Source: Clostridium sp. AM49-4BH (GTDB lineage: Bacteria; Bacillota; Clostridia; Lachnospirales; Lachnospiraceae). Taken from it: 18,812 nt of DNA. A model generated the notes under the pieces. It saw only the letters and a program-made list of their open reading frames with translations, did no database searches and was not told where the DNA came from. The stretch covers positions 1-18,812 of the forward strand of contig NZ_QUFB01000054.1 of NCBI RefSeq assembly GCF_003478335.1, read 5' to 3'. Shown piece after piece: positions 1 to 5,061 of the stretch (positions are counted from its first letter, which is position 1; each line of letters begins with the position of its first letter). Both the position numbers and the translations under genes were made by a program.

Positions 1-1
1 C

Positions 2-151
2 GAAAAATTGGTACATAAATTGGTACATAAACGAGATGCCAAAACCCGCAAACCCCGTAAAATCAAGGTTTACAAGAAAGGAAAGATAGAAAATGAAACT
101 AGGAATTGTGGTACTATTGCCGATTTCATGTTCCTATTCATATATCCATGA
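2..151 (+). CDS. 3' end of an unidentified reading frame, cut by the left edge
   Basis: A frame open from the left edge runs about 49 codons to a TGA at 149-151. The visible tail is very basic (KRDAKTRKPRKIKVYKK) and starts with a duplicated LVHK peptide, which comes from a 12-bp tandem DNA repeat. It is too short to identify. A basic tail next to a repeat array would suit the C-terminus of an integrase or another DNA-binding protein, but that is inference, and the frame may be non-coding. Confidence 0.3.
   Translation, partial: EKLVHKLVHKRDAKTRKPRKIKVYKKGKIENETRNCGTIADFMFLFIYP
5..30. repeat. Two tandem copies of a 12-bp unit
   Basis: The unit AAATTGGTACAT occurs twice in direct succession at 5-16 and 17-28, followed by AA. 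In the open frame it encodes LVHKLVHK. It may be slippage inside a coding end. Confidence 0.7.
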
Positions 152-757
152 AAGCCTATAAAGCTATATACTATCGGCGGTTGGGCAAATTCAATGTAAG
201 ATATATGCCTATATAAATTTATGTAAATTTATGGCAAAATTGTGTAGTGATTGTGTAGTAGATTAGAGCCTTGATTCATATTAAAATATAATTTTGATTT
301 TGCAAGCAACAGCTGATATTTATTTCGGATGTACATCATTGATATTTCATTAAAAATATAGTATTCCTTGTGTAATATTATCTTGGTTGCAGATTGGTTG
401 TCATATTGTTCCCATATGGTTGATTTATGGTTGCATAAGTAGTATAGATTAGTTTAGTATAGTAGAGGTTAAGATAAGAATAGGAGAGAGAAGAATAGAA
501 AAGTATAGGGAAAAACGGAAATTGAAACAAGAAGAGCTGTAATAGTCAGTACAGTTGGATTTAGGTATGGTATATTTTTGTTGTTTATGCTTGCATTCTG
601 TTTGGAAATCTGTTATTGTAAAGTTACTCCAAGTGATGAGCTTGGGTTTGAGGAAACTCGGTGAGTTCAATTATCGTGTTACATTCTGGTGAATGTATCA
701 GGTGCGATATTTGGGCTCTTTTTTTGTTTTATGGAGAATTTAAAGGTGGTGAATGTT
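152..757. other. Gene-poor left region
   Basis: No convincing gene is seen on either strand. The stretch is AT-rich with many stops, and the open frames lack ribosome sites and recognisable protein features. It contains an 11-bp phased GGTTG array (383-437) and a small hairpin (TACATTC at 680-686 with GAATGTA at 691-697). Lying between an unidentified reading-frame end and the small terminase, it could be an attachment or regulatory region; this is inference. Confidence 0.5.
383..437. repeat. Five helically phased 11-bp units carrying GGTTG
   Basis: Consecutive 11-mers read TTGGTTGCAGA (383), TTGGTTGTCAT (394), ATTGTTCCCAT (405, degenerate), ATGGTTGATTT (416) and ATGGTTGCATA (427). The GGTTG core sits at 385, 396, 418 and 429, so the spacing is 11, 22 and 11 bp. 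This puts the cores on one face of the helix, as expected of an array bound by a protein such as an integrase or excisionase arm-site binder or a repressor. The binder is unknown. Confidence 0.6.
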
Positions 758-1306
758 TTGGGTGGTAAAGGATCCGGAAATAGAATGGTAGCAAAAAATC
801 AGGCATGGAAAAAGTCTCCTGTTATTGGCGATAATGGCATTACTGCCACGAAAGAGGAAATCAGCAAGATAACGGCTCACGCTCTGGAAATTGCTTTGTG
901 GGACGAGATAGACACGAAAGACCCGGAGCAGTTAAGAGACAGAACGCTGAAATATCTCCAGTATTGTATTGATAACAATATCAAGCCCGGAAACCTTGGA
1001 TTGTATAACGCATGGGGCTTAACCAAGGGAGAGGTTAGTAACATTCAGCGTGGGGAGCCCAACTCGGCACGCACTGGCGTCATTAAAAAAAGTCGACAAA
1101 TTATGTCTCAAATTCGGGAACAGTTGATGTCTGATGGTAAGATCAACCCCGTTACAGGGATCTTCTGGCAGAAAAATTGGGATGGTTTGAAGGATCAGCA
1201 GGAGGTTGTTCTTGAACCACGAAGGCAGATTGAGGCAGATCAGACACCAGAACAGGTGCAGCAGATGTTGGAAGCCGATATTCCTTTGGATGAAGGTCCT
1301 CCGTAA
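758..1306 (+). CDS. terS: Terminase small subunit (P22 gp3-like DNA-packaging protein)
   Basis: The protein probably recognises phage DNA and brings it to the large terminase. With a TTG start at 758 it begins MGGKGSGNR, a familiar opening for Firmicute phage packaging proteins, and AAAGGTGG at 742-749 sits 8 nt upstream; a GTG at 689 in the same frame has no ribosome site. The middle is helical. The C-terminal half has TGIFWQKNWDGLKDQQE, which fits the IFWLKN..WKD..E signature of the gp3 packaging family. Length (182 aa) is normal. It is separated from terL by about 3.7 kb of accessory genes, whereas the two are usually adjacent. Family assignment is from motif memory, not a search. Confidence 0.75.
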   Translation: MGGKGSGNRMVAKNQAWKKSPVIGDNGITATKEEISKITAHALEIALWDEIDTKDPEQLRDRTLKYLQYCIDNNIKPGNLGLYNAWGLTKGEVSNIQRGEPNSARTGVIKKSRQIMSQIREQLMSDGKINPVTGIFWQKNWDGLKDQQEVVLEPRRQIEADQTPEQVQQMLEADIPLDEGPP

Positions 1307-1312
1307 AATTGA

Positions 1313-1348
1313 TAAAAAAAATGCACCACAATTGAATGTGATGCATTT
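1313..1348 (-). terminator. Rho-independent terminator of the recombinase
   Basis: AAATGCA (1319-1325) pairs with TGCATTT (1342-1348). Read on the minus strand, the stem is followed by a run of eight or nine T (complement of 1313-1321), just after the recombinase stop. On the plus strand the T tract is poor, so terS may be only partly terminated. Confidence 0.75.
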
Positions 1349-1360
1349 GATGCGTTGAGC

Positions 1361-1936
1361 TTAAAGTAAGCAAATATGTTTGCTAATGGCTTGTTCTATC
1401 TTAGGCGGTTGAATTCCGATGTAGCGTTGGGTGATAGCTGCTGATGAGTGCTGTAGCAGATGGCGCACTAACTCAATGTCGCAGTCGTTATTTTTATAGA
1501 TTTCAGTTGCATAAAACTTGCGGAAACTATGCGTACTGATGTTATCATAGCCTAAATAATCACATACGATTTTGAGTTGCTTTTGCACAGCTCTGTCTGA
1601 TATGTCAAAGAGTTTGGCTTGGCTATTGATCCCATGGTCCGTTGCGTATCGCAGGATATAGTTATAGATGTCAGGTATAACGGTAAATGTTCTGACTTTG
1701 CCGGTCTTTTGCTCGCATATGTCAAGGCGGTACCTGCTGCCATCTTTGATAATGTCTTTGATATGCAATTGCAATATGTCGGATATCCGTAATCCTAGAT
1801 TTGCTTGCAAAACAAGGATAGTAGCTAGGCGTTCGTTTGGTTTGAAAGAATGTTTGTTCCAGACAAAGCCGCTTCGGATGGTTGATATGATGGTTTTGTA
1901 TTGTTGCTGGTCCAAGGCTACTGTTTTTTTGTTCAT
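1361..1936 (-). CDS. Short tyrosine recombinase, catalytic domain only
   Basis: A 191-aa site-specific recombinase with the full catalytic set: R50 (LGLRISD), K77 (EQKTGK), H136 and R139 (THSFRKF), H163 (LLQHSS) and nucleophile Y172 (QRYIGI). It lacks the N-terminal core-binding and arm-binding domains of a standard phage integrase (about 350-400 aa), so it is closer in size to FimB/FimE-like invertases or Xer-derived catalytic proteins. The start has AAAGGAG 8 nt upstream. It runs against terS and has its own promoter and terminator, so it looks like a separate insertion between terS and the rest. It may be the phage integrase, a DNA invertase or a dimer resolvase; the sequence does not decide. 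Confidence 0.85.
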   Translation of the reverse strand: MNKKTVALDQQQYKTIISTIRSGFVWNKHSFKPNERLATILVLQANLGLRISDILQLHIKDIIKDGSRYRLDICEQKTGKVRTFTVIPDIYNYILRYATDHGINSQAKLFDISDRAVQKQLKIVCDYLGYDNISTHSFRKFYATEIYKNNDCDIELVRHLLQHSSAAITQRYIGIQPPKIEQAISKHICLL

Positions 1937-1952
1937 GTGATCACTCCTTTTG

Positions 1953-2060
1953 AGTTCGTATTTTGCAAGTGGTTTAGTTCGTATAAATAGTATAGCACAG
2001 GATGTAAACGCTGTAAACTAAGGAAAGTTCGTTTTTTGCATATTATACGAACTTTGCAAG
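1953..2060. promoter_or_regulatory. AGTTCGT repeat cluster around the recombinase promoter
   Basis: Direct copies of AGTTCGTA lie at 1953-1960 and 1976-1983. A perfect 9-bp inverted pair, AAAGTTCGT (2024-2032) and ACGAACTTT (2047-2055), lies upstream of the -35. AGTTCGTNTTTTGCA occurs at 1953-1967 and again at 2026-2040, and TTTGCAAG recurs at 1962-1969 and 2053-2060. The sites straddle the promoter. They could be recombinase core or arm sites, or an operator for autoregulation. Confidence 0.6.
1989..2017 (-). promoter_or_regulatory. Promoter of the tyrosine recombinase
   Basis: On the minus strand a -35 TTTACA (complement of 2012-2017) and a -10 TATACT (complement of 1989-1994) are separated by exactly 17 bp. 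Transcription would start near 1980, giving a short leader before the ATG at 1936. Confidence 0.75.
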
Positions 2061-2146
2061 AAGAGGGGGGGCGGGGGTTACAGGCGAGGGCGTCAGCCCT
2101 CTGCTCAGCCCCTCAAGGAACGAAAAAACAAAAAAGGAGATGTAAT
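2061..2146. other. G-rich leader with hairpin
   Basis: A G-run-rich patch (2064-2077) is followed by a hairpin with GAGGGC / GCCCTC arms near 2086-2101, then an A-rich stretch and the ribosome site of the next gene. Its base composition is unlike the AT-rich surroundings, which may mark a junction. Confidence 0.4.
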
Positions 2147-2305
2147 ATGCAGGCTTTGAAAATTGCAACAATCATATTCAACATAGCGATGTTGCTGTGG
2201 ATGATTGTGTTGGATTGCAAAGAAAAAAATACGGGCACAAGTGTAGGGTTCAAGATCTTGTCGCTTGGCTTTGGTGGAACAATCGTATATTTGATTATGA
2301 ATTAG
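2147..2305 (+). CDS. Small hydrophobic membrane protein
   Basis: A 52-aa protein that begins at the ATG with AAGGAG 7-8 nt upstream; an upstream extension to 2036 would cross the G-rich leader and is rejected. Two hydrophobic segments (about residues 3-20 and 31-50) flank a short polar stretch with DCKEKNTG, which fits a two-pass membrane peptide. It lies just before a lipoprotein gene on the same strand, so both products would act at the envelope, possibly as lysogenic-conversion functions. The family is not recognised. Confidence 0.6.
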   Translation: MQALKIATIIFNIAMLLWMIVLDCKEKNTGTSVGFKILSLGFGGTIVYLIMN

Positions 2306-2326
2306 CAGAAAGGAAAAGGTGATGAA

Positions 2327-2716
2327 ATGAAAAAGAAATTGTTGGCAGTGTTATTGGCAGTGGCATTGACCATGTCATTAACAGGATGTACGGAAGCGGA
2401 AAAAGTGTCAGAGAATGTCTCTCAGGAAGCAGATAACTTCAATGTGCTGCGGAGATTAGCGGTAATCAATTCAAGAACGGACAAGGTAGAATTTGAACTC
2501 ATCGGTGCATTTTCTCTCGAAGTGGAAAACAAGAATAAAATCAATGTGATCTGTGAAATGGAGGATGGATCATACAAAAAACATATCGTTGGCCTGAATC
2601 AGGAAACCATGTATGTAGTGGAAGATATTGGTGGTGCCAAAGTGAATAAGTACAAATATGAGGTCAATTATATTCCTGAATCTGTCGTTCCGTTCACTGT
2701 GACAAATAAGAAGTAG
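2327..2716 (+). CDS. Phage-encoded lipoprotein
   Basis: The 129-aa product has a clear lipoprotein signal: MKKK, a hydrophobic core, then the lipobox LTGC with lipidated Cys21. The mature part is about 109 aa and rich in alternating beta-strand patterns (KVEFELIGAFSLEVENK, INVICEMEDGSYKKHIVGL), like the small beta-sandwich lipoproteins often annotated in Clostridia phages. The ribosome site AAAGGTGATGAA precedes the ATG. It probably sits on the outer face of the membrane. By analogy with phage lipoproteins such as Ltp of TP-J34 it could block superinfection, but that role is inference. Confidence 0.7.
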   Translation: MKKKLLAVLLAVALTMSLTGCTEAEKVSENVSQEADNFNVLRRLAVINSRTDKVEFELIGAFSLEVENKNKINVICEMEDGSYKKHIVGLNQETMYVVEDIGGAKVNKYKYEVNYIPESVVPFTVTNKK

Positions 2717-2749
2717 ACAGTGTTAAGCATGACACGATAAACATGAATG

Positions 2750-2771
2750 CTAACCGGTGAAAATCGGTTAG
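2750..2771 (+). other. Hairpin abutting tRNA-Asn
   Basis: CTAACCG (2750-2756) pairs with CGGTTAG (2765-2771), ending directly at the tRNA 5' end. It may guide RNase P processing or stabilise the precursor. Confidence 0.55.
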
Positions 2772-2843
2772 TGGCATATAGTTCAGCGGTAGAACGCTTG
2801 ATTGTTAATCAAGATGTTGCAGGTTTGAGTCCTGCTATGCCTG
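2772..2843 (+). tRNA. tRNA-Asn(GTT)
   Basis: The cloverleaf reads: acceptor TGGCATA (2772-2778) with TATGCCT (2836-2842), D stem GTTC/GAAC, anticodon stem CTTGA/TCAAG with loop TTGTTAA and anticodon GTT at 2804-2806, 5-nt variable loop, T stem GCAGG/CCTGC with loop TTTGAGT. The first acceptor pair is a T-T mismatch, which is unusual. CCA is not encoded. It decodes AAC/AAU. A terminator-like hairpin follows it. Confidence 0.88.
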
Positions 2844-2844
2844 T

Positions 2845-2877
2845 TCCCACTGGTTTGAATCCTCTCTTACAGTGGGA
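2845..2877 (+). other. Stem-loop downstream of tRNA-Asn
   Basis: TCCCACTG (2845-2852) pairs with CAGTGGGA (2870-2877) around a 17-nt loop containing a T-arm-like GTTTGAATCC. It could be a remnant of a second tRNA; this is weak. Confidence 0.4.
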
Positions 2878-2887
2878 TATTGTGGAT

Positions 2888-2911
2888 CTAGATGCCAATC
2901 TAGTTTTTTTT
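2888..2911 (+). terminator. Rho-independent terminator after tRNA-Asn
   Basis: CTAGAT (2888-2893), loop GCCA, ATCTAG (2898-2903), then eight T (2904-2911). The stem is short but perfect. Confidence 0.65.
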
Positions 2912-2992
2912 ACACCTTTTCCCTGTAGCAAGAGCAGTGAATGTGTGTCAAAAGCACAGCGGGGATTATTTGAAAAAAGGATATGGAGGAGG

Positions 2993-3346
2993 GTGGTACA
3001 TACGATCGTAACAAAGCATGCCAAATATCGTATGAAACAGAGATGCGGTATTGGGAAGAACTCAATCAACAAAATGGCAAAGAAAGTGTATCAGTTAGGT
3101 GTGCGGCATGCAGAGACATCAGGAAATCTGCAAAAGTGGGTTGACAGTTTGTATTTTTACAATAAATCTGCCAATCAGATCCGGCTATATGGAGATATGG
3201 CATACATATTTCACAACCAGAAGTTGATTACGGTTATTAAGGTGCCGGAGAACCTTGTTCCTGACATCGTTGCAATTAGAAGATTCAAAGAAGAGAAAGG
3301 CAGGAGAAAACATGAATCAGATCGAAGAACACAAAAAATTGGTTGA
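2993..3346 (+). CDS. Conserved phage protein of unknown function
   Basis: The frame is open upstream as far as 2747, but that part overlaps tRNA-Asn and its terminator, so it is not coding. The best start is GTG at 2993 with AAGGA about 11 nt upstream; a non-standard codon near 3005 or ATG at 3032 is also possible. The product (about 117 aa) is basic. The stretches KHAKYRMKQRCGIGK and WVDSLYFYNKSANQIRLYGD, followed by AYIFHNQKLITVIKVPENL, look like a conserved small protein I have seen in Lachnospiraceae phages, reminiscent of a compact RelE/BECR-like layout, though no catalytic residue can be assigned. It overlaps the next gene by 35 nt, which suggests coupled translation. Confidence 0.6.
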   Translation: MVHTIVTKHAKYRMKQRCGIGKNSINKMAKKVYQLGVRHAETSGNLQKWVDSLYFYNKSANQIRLYGDMAYIFHNQKLITVIKVPENLVPDIVAIRRFKEEKGRRKHESDRRTQKIG

Positions 3347-3860
3347 ATTTCTGCATGATGTATATGTGCGGAAGAATCATGACTACGGAGACAGCTTTTC
3401 AAGATCATTTGGTAAATATGGGGTTACGGCAGCACTGGTCCGCATGGAAGATAAATGGAATCGATTGGAAAATCTTGCTGGCGGCGCAAAACAGAGAGTA
3501 CTGGATGAGGGCCTCCGAGATACCTGTCTTGATCTGGCGAATTATTGTCTGATGACGGTAATGGAATTGGATCGAAAGAATGGGGCAGAAAAACAGAGCA
3601 TATTTGAGGAACAGGCGAAGAGTGAGACTGCAAAAGATCACATTATTGTTGATGATCTGATGGATGGGATTAATGAAGCCATTGAAAAGGGCACTGTTGA
3701 GCTCGTAATACCTGATAAGTTGGAAAGAGAAAAGAAATTAATTGATGAGGGTAAGGTGATGGCTCTTTATAAAGCAAAGTGGTCACAGAAAAAGATTGCT
3801 GATGAGATGGGATGCTCACAGTCGAGGATTTCACAGATCATTCGGGCCCAGAAAGAGTGA
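3312..3860 (+). CDS. Nmad1 (DUF1599)-like domain fused to a C-terminal HTH
   Basis: A 182-aa protein with AGGAG 5 nt before the ATG. Residues about 1-85 carry the DUF1599/Nmad1 pattern: KNHDYGDSFSRSFGKYG, VRMEDKWNRLENL and LRDTCLDLANYCLMTVMEL. Residues about 90-140 are a charged linker. Residues about 148-182 form a helix-turn-helix (KWSQKKIADEMGCSQSRISQIIR) like resolvase-type or sigma-region-4-type DNA readers. Nmad1 was named from its association with nucleotide-modification genes in phages, but its biochemistry is not well settled. The HTH suggests that this copy acts on DNA or regulates a gene. No other base-modification gene is in the window. Confidence 0.75.
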   Translation: MNQIEEHKKLVEFLHDVYVRKNHDYGDSFSRSFGKYGVTAALVRMEDKWNRLENLAGGAKQRVLDEGLRDTCLDLANYCLMTVMELDRKNGAEKQSIFEEQAKSETAKDHIIVDDLMDGINEAIEKGTVELVIPDKLEREKKLIDEGKVMALYKAKWSQKKIADEMGCSQSRISQIIRAQKE

Positions 3861-3897
3861 TGTCGAAATTTGTCGGACGAAAATGGTTCTTTGATAA

Positions 3898-3926
3898 TTG
3901 AATATTGGTGGTTGGTATGATATACT
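3898..3926 (+). promoter_or_regulatory. Extended -10 promoter of the mini-cassette
   Basis: -35 TTGAAT (3898-3903), 17-bp spacer, TGA plus -10 TATACT (3921-3926). The spacer holds GGTGGTTGGTA, which recurs in the terminator of the same cassette. Confidence 0.65.
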
Positions 3927-3956
3927 TTTCTTATCAATTAAGAAAGGGGATTGCTT

Positions 3957-4148
3957 ATGGAAGAAGTAAAAACTTTAGCTATGCTACAGGAATTATCGGA
4001 AAAAATTGATACTATGATTGATTTATTGAGAAATATTGAATCAAATACAAGCTCAACAGAATCAAATACTGATGATATTTTTTATGCAAAGTCTGAGTTA
4101 CAAGATATTAACACTAATTTACAGAAAGTGCTAAATAAAATTGATTAA
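3957..4148 (+). CDS. Small helical protein of an autonomous cassette
   Basis: A 63-aa acidic protein; ATG has AAAGGGG 7 nt upstream. The sequence is almost entirely amphipathic helix: MLQELSEKIDTMIDLLRNIESN, a Ser/Thr/Asn-rich hinge, then KSELQDINTNLQKVLNKID. Heptad-like spacing suggests a coiled-coil hairpin that oligomerises or binds a partner. It has its own promoter and its own terminator, which is typical of a phage moron that can be expressed independently of the late operon. The family is not recognised and no enzyme motif is present. Confidence 0.6.
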   Translation: MEEVKTLAMLQELSEKIDTMIDLLRNIESNTSSTESNTDDIFYAKSELQDINTNLQKVLNKID

Positions 4149-4153
4149 ATACT

Positions 4154-4201
4154 TACCAACCATTAATATTCAATAACGAATAGGTGGTTGGTATTTTTTT
4201 T
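4154..4201 (+). terminator. Rho-independent terminator of the mini-cassette
   Basis: TACCAACC (4154-4161) pairs with GGTTGGTA (4186-4193), extended by A-T and two wobble pairs, then eight T (4194-4201). The 5' arm plus loop resembles the inverse of 3898-3918 over about 20 bp with two differences. Confidence 0.8.
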
Positions 4202-4672
4202 GCCTAAAACCGTTGGTGTGATACTTCCGACAGATAAGCCATTGCAGATGGTGCAATCCCCTGTCGTGTCAGAAACTCCTTAATTAGCTGATAAAGTCGA
4301 CGAAGCACAGCAGCCAACAAACGGAGTTTACCTAGCCGTGATGGAGTAGGTCCCAAGCATATGGATGATGGTAACTTGGGCAAAATGCCATCGCAAGCAG
4401 AGTTCCCATAATGGTATTGGAGCAGATTGCTAATCTGTCGGTCGTTAATTCGGCTTGTGGGTTCGAGTCCCGCACTCTGCGTTGTGTCAACACTTGTGCA
4501 GAAACCAATGTCGGCAATGGAAGAACAGAAACTAGCTGTTGGCATTATCAATTTACTCTCGGCAAACGTCATTAGGGGACGGTTCGAGAACGGTATAAAG
4601 AGTCCGTATGAACTGTACAAATACAGCAACAAAAGCAGTTCAAACCGTAAGTAGATGCTGTGAACTTGCGGT
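4202..4672 (+). ncRNA. Candidate large structured RNA flanking and enclosing tRNA-Ser
   Basis: No plausible gene lies here, but hairpins follow one another. Before the tRNA: CGACAG/CTGTCG enclosing ATTGCA/TGCAAT (about 4227-4267), AAACTCC/GGAGTTT (about 4272-4330), ACCTA/TAGGT, CCCAAG/CTTGGG and GGCA/TGCC. After it: GTTC/GAAC inside GGAC/GTCC, TGAACTG/CAGTTCA, and an 8-bp stem ACCGTAAG/CTTGCGGT just before the next tRNA-like gene. The density of stems and the tRNA neighbours recall tRNA-associated phage RNAs such as GOLLD and ROOL, but I cannot match the consensus. It could also be leader and spacer RNA of a tRNA operon. Confidence 0.45.
4397..4481 (+). tRNA. tRNA-Ser(GCT)
   Basis: A class II tRNA. 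Acceptor GCAGAGT (4397-4403) pairs with ACTCTGC (4474-4480), discriminator G. D stem CCA/TGG, anticodon stem GCAGA/TCTGT with loop TTGCTAA and anticodon GCT at 4429-4431, long variable arm 4439-4456 with a GTCG/CGGC stem, T stem GTGGG/CCCGC with loop TTCGAGT. It decodes AGC/AGU. CCA is not encoded. Confidence 0.93.
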
Positions 4673-4674
4673 AT

Positions 4675-4744
4675 CGGATAGTAGTTCAGTTGGGAGAATA
4701 CTTAGTTCGCTAAGAGGTCATGGGTTCAAATCCTGTCTATCCGA
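4675..4744 (+). tRNA. tRNA-like gene with a UUCG tetraloop in place of the anticodon loop
   Basis: Acceptor CGGATAG (4675-4681) pairs with CTATCCG (4737-4743), and the pairing extends two more bases outward. D arm GTTC-AGTTGGGA-GAAT, variable AGGTC, T arm ATGGG-TTCAAAT-CCTGT. The anticodon arm is CTTAG-TTCG-CTAAG: a perfect 5-bp stem closed by four bases instead of seven, giving 70 nt in total. No register gives a 7-nt loop with U33 and an anticodon. The body resembles tRNA-Asp-type sequences. It may be a non-decoding tRNA mimic, a tRNA that lost three bases, or part of the neighbouring RNA. Confidence 0.7.
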
Positions 4745-4792
4745 TTTATTTGGTCAATGGTACGCGGCAGATTTTAAGGAGGATGTATGTGC

Positions 4793-4966
4793 ATGACAAT
4801 TATCGAATATGCAGAAAAATTAGAATATAAACTTAATTCAGCGCAAATGATGCTTTTGAATAAAATGCAAGAAGCGAAAGAACATGATCTGCAATTGTTT
4901 ATCTGTTGTCCACCTCGTATGGGAAAAATGAAGATTGCAGATATAGTTGAAAAATACAATAAATAA
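4793..4966 (+). CDS. 57-aa protein with a Walker-A-like PPRMGKM
   Basis: AAGGAGG (4776-4782) lies 10 nt before ATG 4793; ATG 4787 in the same frame is the alternative. The product is an N-terminal helical part (YAEKLEYKLNSAQMMLLNKM) followed by LQLFICCPPRMGKMKIADIV, which mirrors the terminase large-subunit segment LSMPPRVGKSTI encoded nearby. The P-loop lacks the usual Ser/Thr after Lys, and the protein stops just after it, so it cannot be a complete ATPase. It could be a fragment of a second terminase-like gene or an independent conserved mini-protein. It is placed directly before terL. Confidence 0.6.
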   Translation: MTIIEYAEKLEYKLNSAQMMLLNKMQEAKEHDLQLFICCPPRMGKMKIADIVEKYNK

Positions 4967-4975
4967 TACATTACC

Positions 4976-4995
4976 GGCTACAAACGGTTGTAGTC
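4976..4995 (+). other. Hairpin upstream of terL
   Basis: GGCTACAA (4976-4983) pairs with TTGTAGTC (4988-4995) around ACGG, with one wobble. It is the first of two hairpins in the terL leader and has no T tract. Confidence 0.5.
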
Positions 4996-5028
4996 GCTAA
5001 CCTGAAACAATTACAGGCAGATTTGCGA

Positions 5029-5061
5029 AGGCATCTCTGCTTTGATGGAGGTGTCTTTTTT
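5029..5061 (+). terminator. Terminator-like hairpin overlapping the terL ribosome site
   Basis: AGGCATCTC (5029-5037) pairs with GAGGTGTCT (5048-5056) with two wobbles, followed by T at 5056-5061, and the terL ATG starts at 5062. The Shine-Dalgarno GGAGG (5047-5051) is mostly inside the 3' arm, so the hairpin could both end transcription and hide the ribosome site. Confidence 0.6.

Noticed and set aside
449..670. 73-aa frame on the minus strand
   Set aside because: Low-complexity composition in a purine-rich stretch, no ribosome site and no recognisable protein feature.
2036..2146. N-terminal extension of the small membrane protein
   Set aside because: It reads through the G-rich hairpin leader; the ATG at 2147 has a proper AAGGAG.
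2747..2992. Upstream part of the frame ending at 3346
   Set aside because: It overlaps tRNA-Asn and its terminator; the protein-like sequence begins only near 2993.
4204..4632. 142-aa minus-strand frame
   Set aside because: It runs antisense to tRNA-Ser and the hairpin region and has no ribosome site.
4427..4796. Plus-strand frames across tRNA-Ser and the tRNA-like gene
   Set aside because: They consist largely of tRNA sequence; the apparent coding is incidental.
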